A DNA stretch of 30,586 nt from positions 1-30,586 of the IMG/VR virus record IMGVR_UViG_3300047481_001941; one strand, given 5' to 3'. This document shows, piece by piece, positions 28,992 to 30,586 of this stretch (the stretch's first letter is position 1; each line of letters begins with the position of its first letter). Below the pieces are notes generated by a model that was not told the origin of the DNA, did no database searches, and saw only the letters and a list, made by a program, of their open reading frames with translations. Source of the stretch: a virus. The translations under genes and the position numbers were made by a program.

Positions 28992-30586
28992 ATGGAAGGC
29001 GGCGGGTCTTTATTTAATCCTGGTTTTTTAGGTGCTAGTTTTCTCTGGTGGGTTGGTCAGATTGCTGACGACTCCACTTGGAGAGATAACATACTGCCAG
29101 GAAAGCACGAAAATAAAGACTCTATTCCTGGATGGGGTAGACGATATAAGGTAAGAATAGTAGGTCTTCATGACAGAGAAGAAGAAGTAATACCTTCTGA
29201 TCAACTCCCATGGGCTCAAGTGATGTATCCCATCACAGCGGGTGGTGGTCAAACGAATGCTGCAGCTACAGCAAACCTGAGGCAAGGTAACTTTGTTTTT
29301 GGATTTTTTCTAGATGGACAGGACATGCAAGTTCCTGTTATCATGGGAGTCCTTGGTAATAATGCTCAGACAGCACTTAAGACAAAGATTGGAACTAATG
29401 AATCTAATTTTGCGGCGACAAGTGGATATGCTGAAGGAAAAGATCCTCCTAAAGGATCTGCGAAACCTTTAGTTCCTGATGAGGGTCTAGTAACTTCTAA
29501 ACCAAAGGACCCTCTAGTTTCCAGTCAGTGTGCATCACCTCCTCCAGGAACTAAACTTAATCGGTTTGGATTGCGTCCTGATATTTCATTAACCAGAGAA
29601 CAACTTCAGGTTGCTCAGCAAGCAAGAGAGAGTGCAAGAAATCAAGGACTGAATAGAGATCAGCAAGAGACTGCTGCTCAACAAGCAGTTTCAAATCTCA
29701 TCAAAACGACTTGCCAACAAGCAAACTCAAAAGATTCTCAGTCATATCCCGGTGCAACTAAAGAAAACTCAGATGCTGTTCATGAACAAAGTGCTAGTGA
29801 TGTAAAAAGAGAAGATAAGATGCAAGAGAAGATTTCTCTTCTCAAACCAGATAATATAGTTGAATCTGCTATTAAAGGAATACAAACTGAAATTGAAAAT
29901 GTAACAAAGAAAATAGAAAAATATTTAAAAGCAATCAATAGTTATATTGACGCAGTATCTGGTCCAATAACAAACATACAAAAGGCAATCTCCGATGCCG
30001 CATGTATAATCGCAAAATATATGAAAATAATCTTTGATAAGATTATGGAATATGTTTTAAAACTTTTGAATAAAGAACTTACAAAAGTCGTCTCTGCTAT
30101 GCCTTCAAGTATGAGACAGATGTTTGGTGATATAAAAGAAATTTTAACAGAGTTGATTCTCTGTCTTTATAATAAAATAACTAATGGATTATGTGGTTTG
30201 ATTGAAGATCTTTTAAATAAAGCTTTGAGACCACAAGAACTTGAAAGACAAGCAAGATCGAGGTCTGGTGATAATCTAACAGTCCCTGATGTTCCAGTTT
30301 GTGCCGCAGAAGATTTAGTTGGACAAACAATCTCAGCAAATAAAGATCAGATTACTCAGGCAAATGATGCTATTGTAAATAATTTGAACGCATTTATAAA
30401 TGATATACAAGGAGAACTTGCTGGAGTAAGTGGTGCATTATCGGATATTACATCTCTTTTAGGAAATATTAGTGGAGCATTAACATCTGCACTTTCTTTT
30501 GAAAATCTTAAGTTGAATATTTTTGGGTGCGAACTTAAACCAAATGTAGCTGTCTCCGATTATTATACTTTTTCAAGAGGTGGATC
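28992..30586 (+). CDS. 5: gp5 baseplate hub (OB-fold; 3' end beyond the window)
   Basis: The frame is open from ATG 28992 to the window edge. WGRRYKVRIVGLHDREEEVI, PSDQLPWAQVMYPITAGGG and NFVFGFFLDGQDMQVPVIMG form the OB-fold of the gp5/VgrG family. After about residue 170 it turns to a Gln/Lys-rich linker and then long coiled-coil and hydrophobic helices (IENVTKKIEKYLKAINSYID). No lysozyme domain follows the OB-fold as in T4 gp5; at least the first 530 residues lack it. It would be the hub spike base, with peptidoglycan digestion perhaps delegated to other lysins. Confidence 0.88.
   Translation, partial: MEGGGSLFNPGFLGASFLWWVGQIADDSTWRDNILPGKHENKDSIPGWGRRYKVRIVGLHDREEEVIPSDQLPWAQVMYPITAGGGQTNAAATANLRQGNFVFGFFLDGQDMQVPVIMGVLGNNAQTALKTKIGTNESNFAATSGYAEGKDPPKGSAKPLVPDEGLVTSKPKDPLVSSQCASPPPGTKLNRFGLRPDISLTREQLQVAQQARESARNQGLNRDQQETAAQQAVSNLIKTTCQQANSKDSQSYPGATKENSDAVHEQSASDVKREDKMQEKISLLKPDNIVESAIKGIQTEIENVTKKIEKYLKAINSYIDAVSGPITNIQKAISDAACIIAKYMKIIFDKIMEYVLKLLNKELTKVVSAMPSSMRQMFGDIKEILTELILCLYNKITNGLCGLIEDLLNKALRPQELERQARSRSGDNLTVPDVPVCAAEDLVGQTISANKDQITQANDAIVNNLNAFINDIQGELAGVSGALSDITSLLGNISGALTSALSFENLKLNIFGCELKPNVAVSDYYTFSRGG

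Noticed and set aside
1-30586. tRNA genes, CRISPR arrays, insertion sequences, integrase or att sites
   Set aside because: No cloverleaf, regularly spaced repeats, transposase or integrase was seen on either strand; the HNH genes are the only mobile-type genes.

Overview
The window comes from a T4-like cyanomyovirus, most likely infecting marine Synechococcus or Prochlorococcus. It carries T4 core genes (gp32, gp33, gp59, gp53, gp48, gp4, gp26, gp5 and other hub/tail genes) together with cyanophage auxiliary metabolic genes (psbA, psbD, speD, phoH, thyX, a cp12-like gene). Genes are packed tightly with many ATGA/TAATG overlaps, and intergenic spaces repeatedly hold TATAAATA, ATAAATA or CTAAATA motifs that resemble the T4 late promoter. 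All names come from reading motifs; no database search was run.

Layout. 1-1.2 kb: the end of a C39-like peptidase, followed in the -1 frame by a GH24 lysozyme, then two small minus-strand genes. 1.3-3.5 kb: a large structural-type protein. 3.5-7.9 kb: the photosystem II region, psbA (D1) and psbD (D2), with three intrinsic terminators, two HNH endonucleases flanking psbD, and tiny hydrophobic ORFs after psbA and psbD. 7.9-12.0 kb: a run of small overlapping genes including a calcineurin-like phosphoesterase, a glutaredoxin and speD. 12.0-12.5 kb: a sigma70-type promoter and a structured leader that matches the glutamine riboswitch (glnA / Downstream-peptide class), controlling a 45-aa YRGV-repeat peptide and a 32-aa peptide; a terminator follows whose loop is also the -35 box of the next promoter. 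12.5-17.3 kb: thyX, phoH, a PD-(D/E)XK exonuclease, gp33, gp59, a DUF1825-like gene and gp32 (replication, recombination and late transcription). 17.3-20.1 kb: a minus-strand island (gp4, an unknown gene, gp48, gp53). 20.2 kb to the end: the tail/hub operon on the plus strand: gp54-like tube initiator, gp26, gp51-like, tape measure, a second tape-measure-like protein with two peptidoglycan hydrolase domains, gp27-like hub, a cp12-like gene, and the start of gp5.

How the genes fit together. The psb genes maintain photosystem II during infection. A CP12-like protein could slow the Calvin cycle, and ThyX and glutaredoxin support nucleotide supply. The riboswitch would tie a small regulatory peptide to host glutamine, i.e. 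nitrogen status. gp33 links replication to late transcription of the tail genes.

The most interesting signals are two places where an ORF ends right after a classic -1 slippery heptamer and the -1 frame runs into the next ORF. At 21749-21755 gp26 could fuse to the gp51-like ORF, directly before the tape measure gene, as in the lambda G/GT tail chaperones. At 379-385 the C39 peptidase could fuse to the lysozyme; this heptamer is followed 7 nt later by a possible 10-bp stem. Other notable points are the glutamine riboswitch, the overlapping terminator/promoter elements, and a gp32 with no cysteines.
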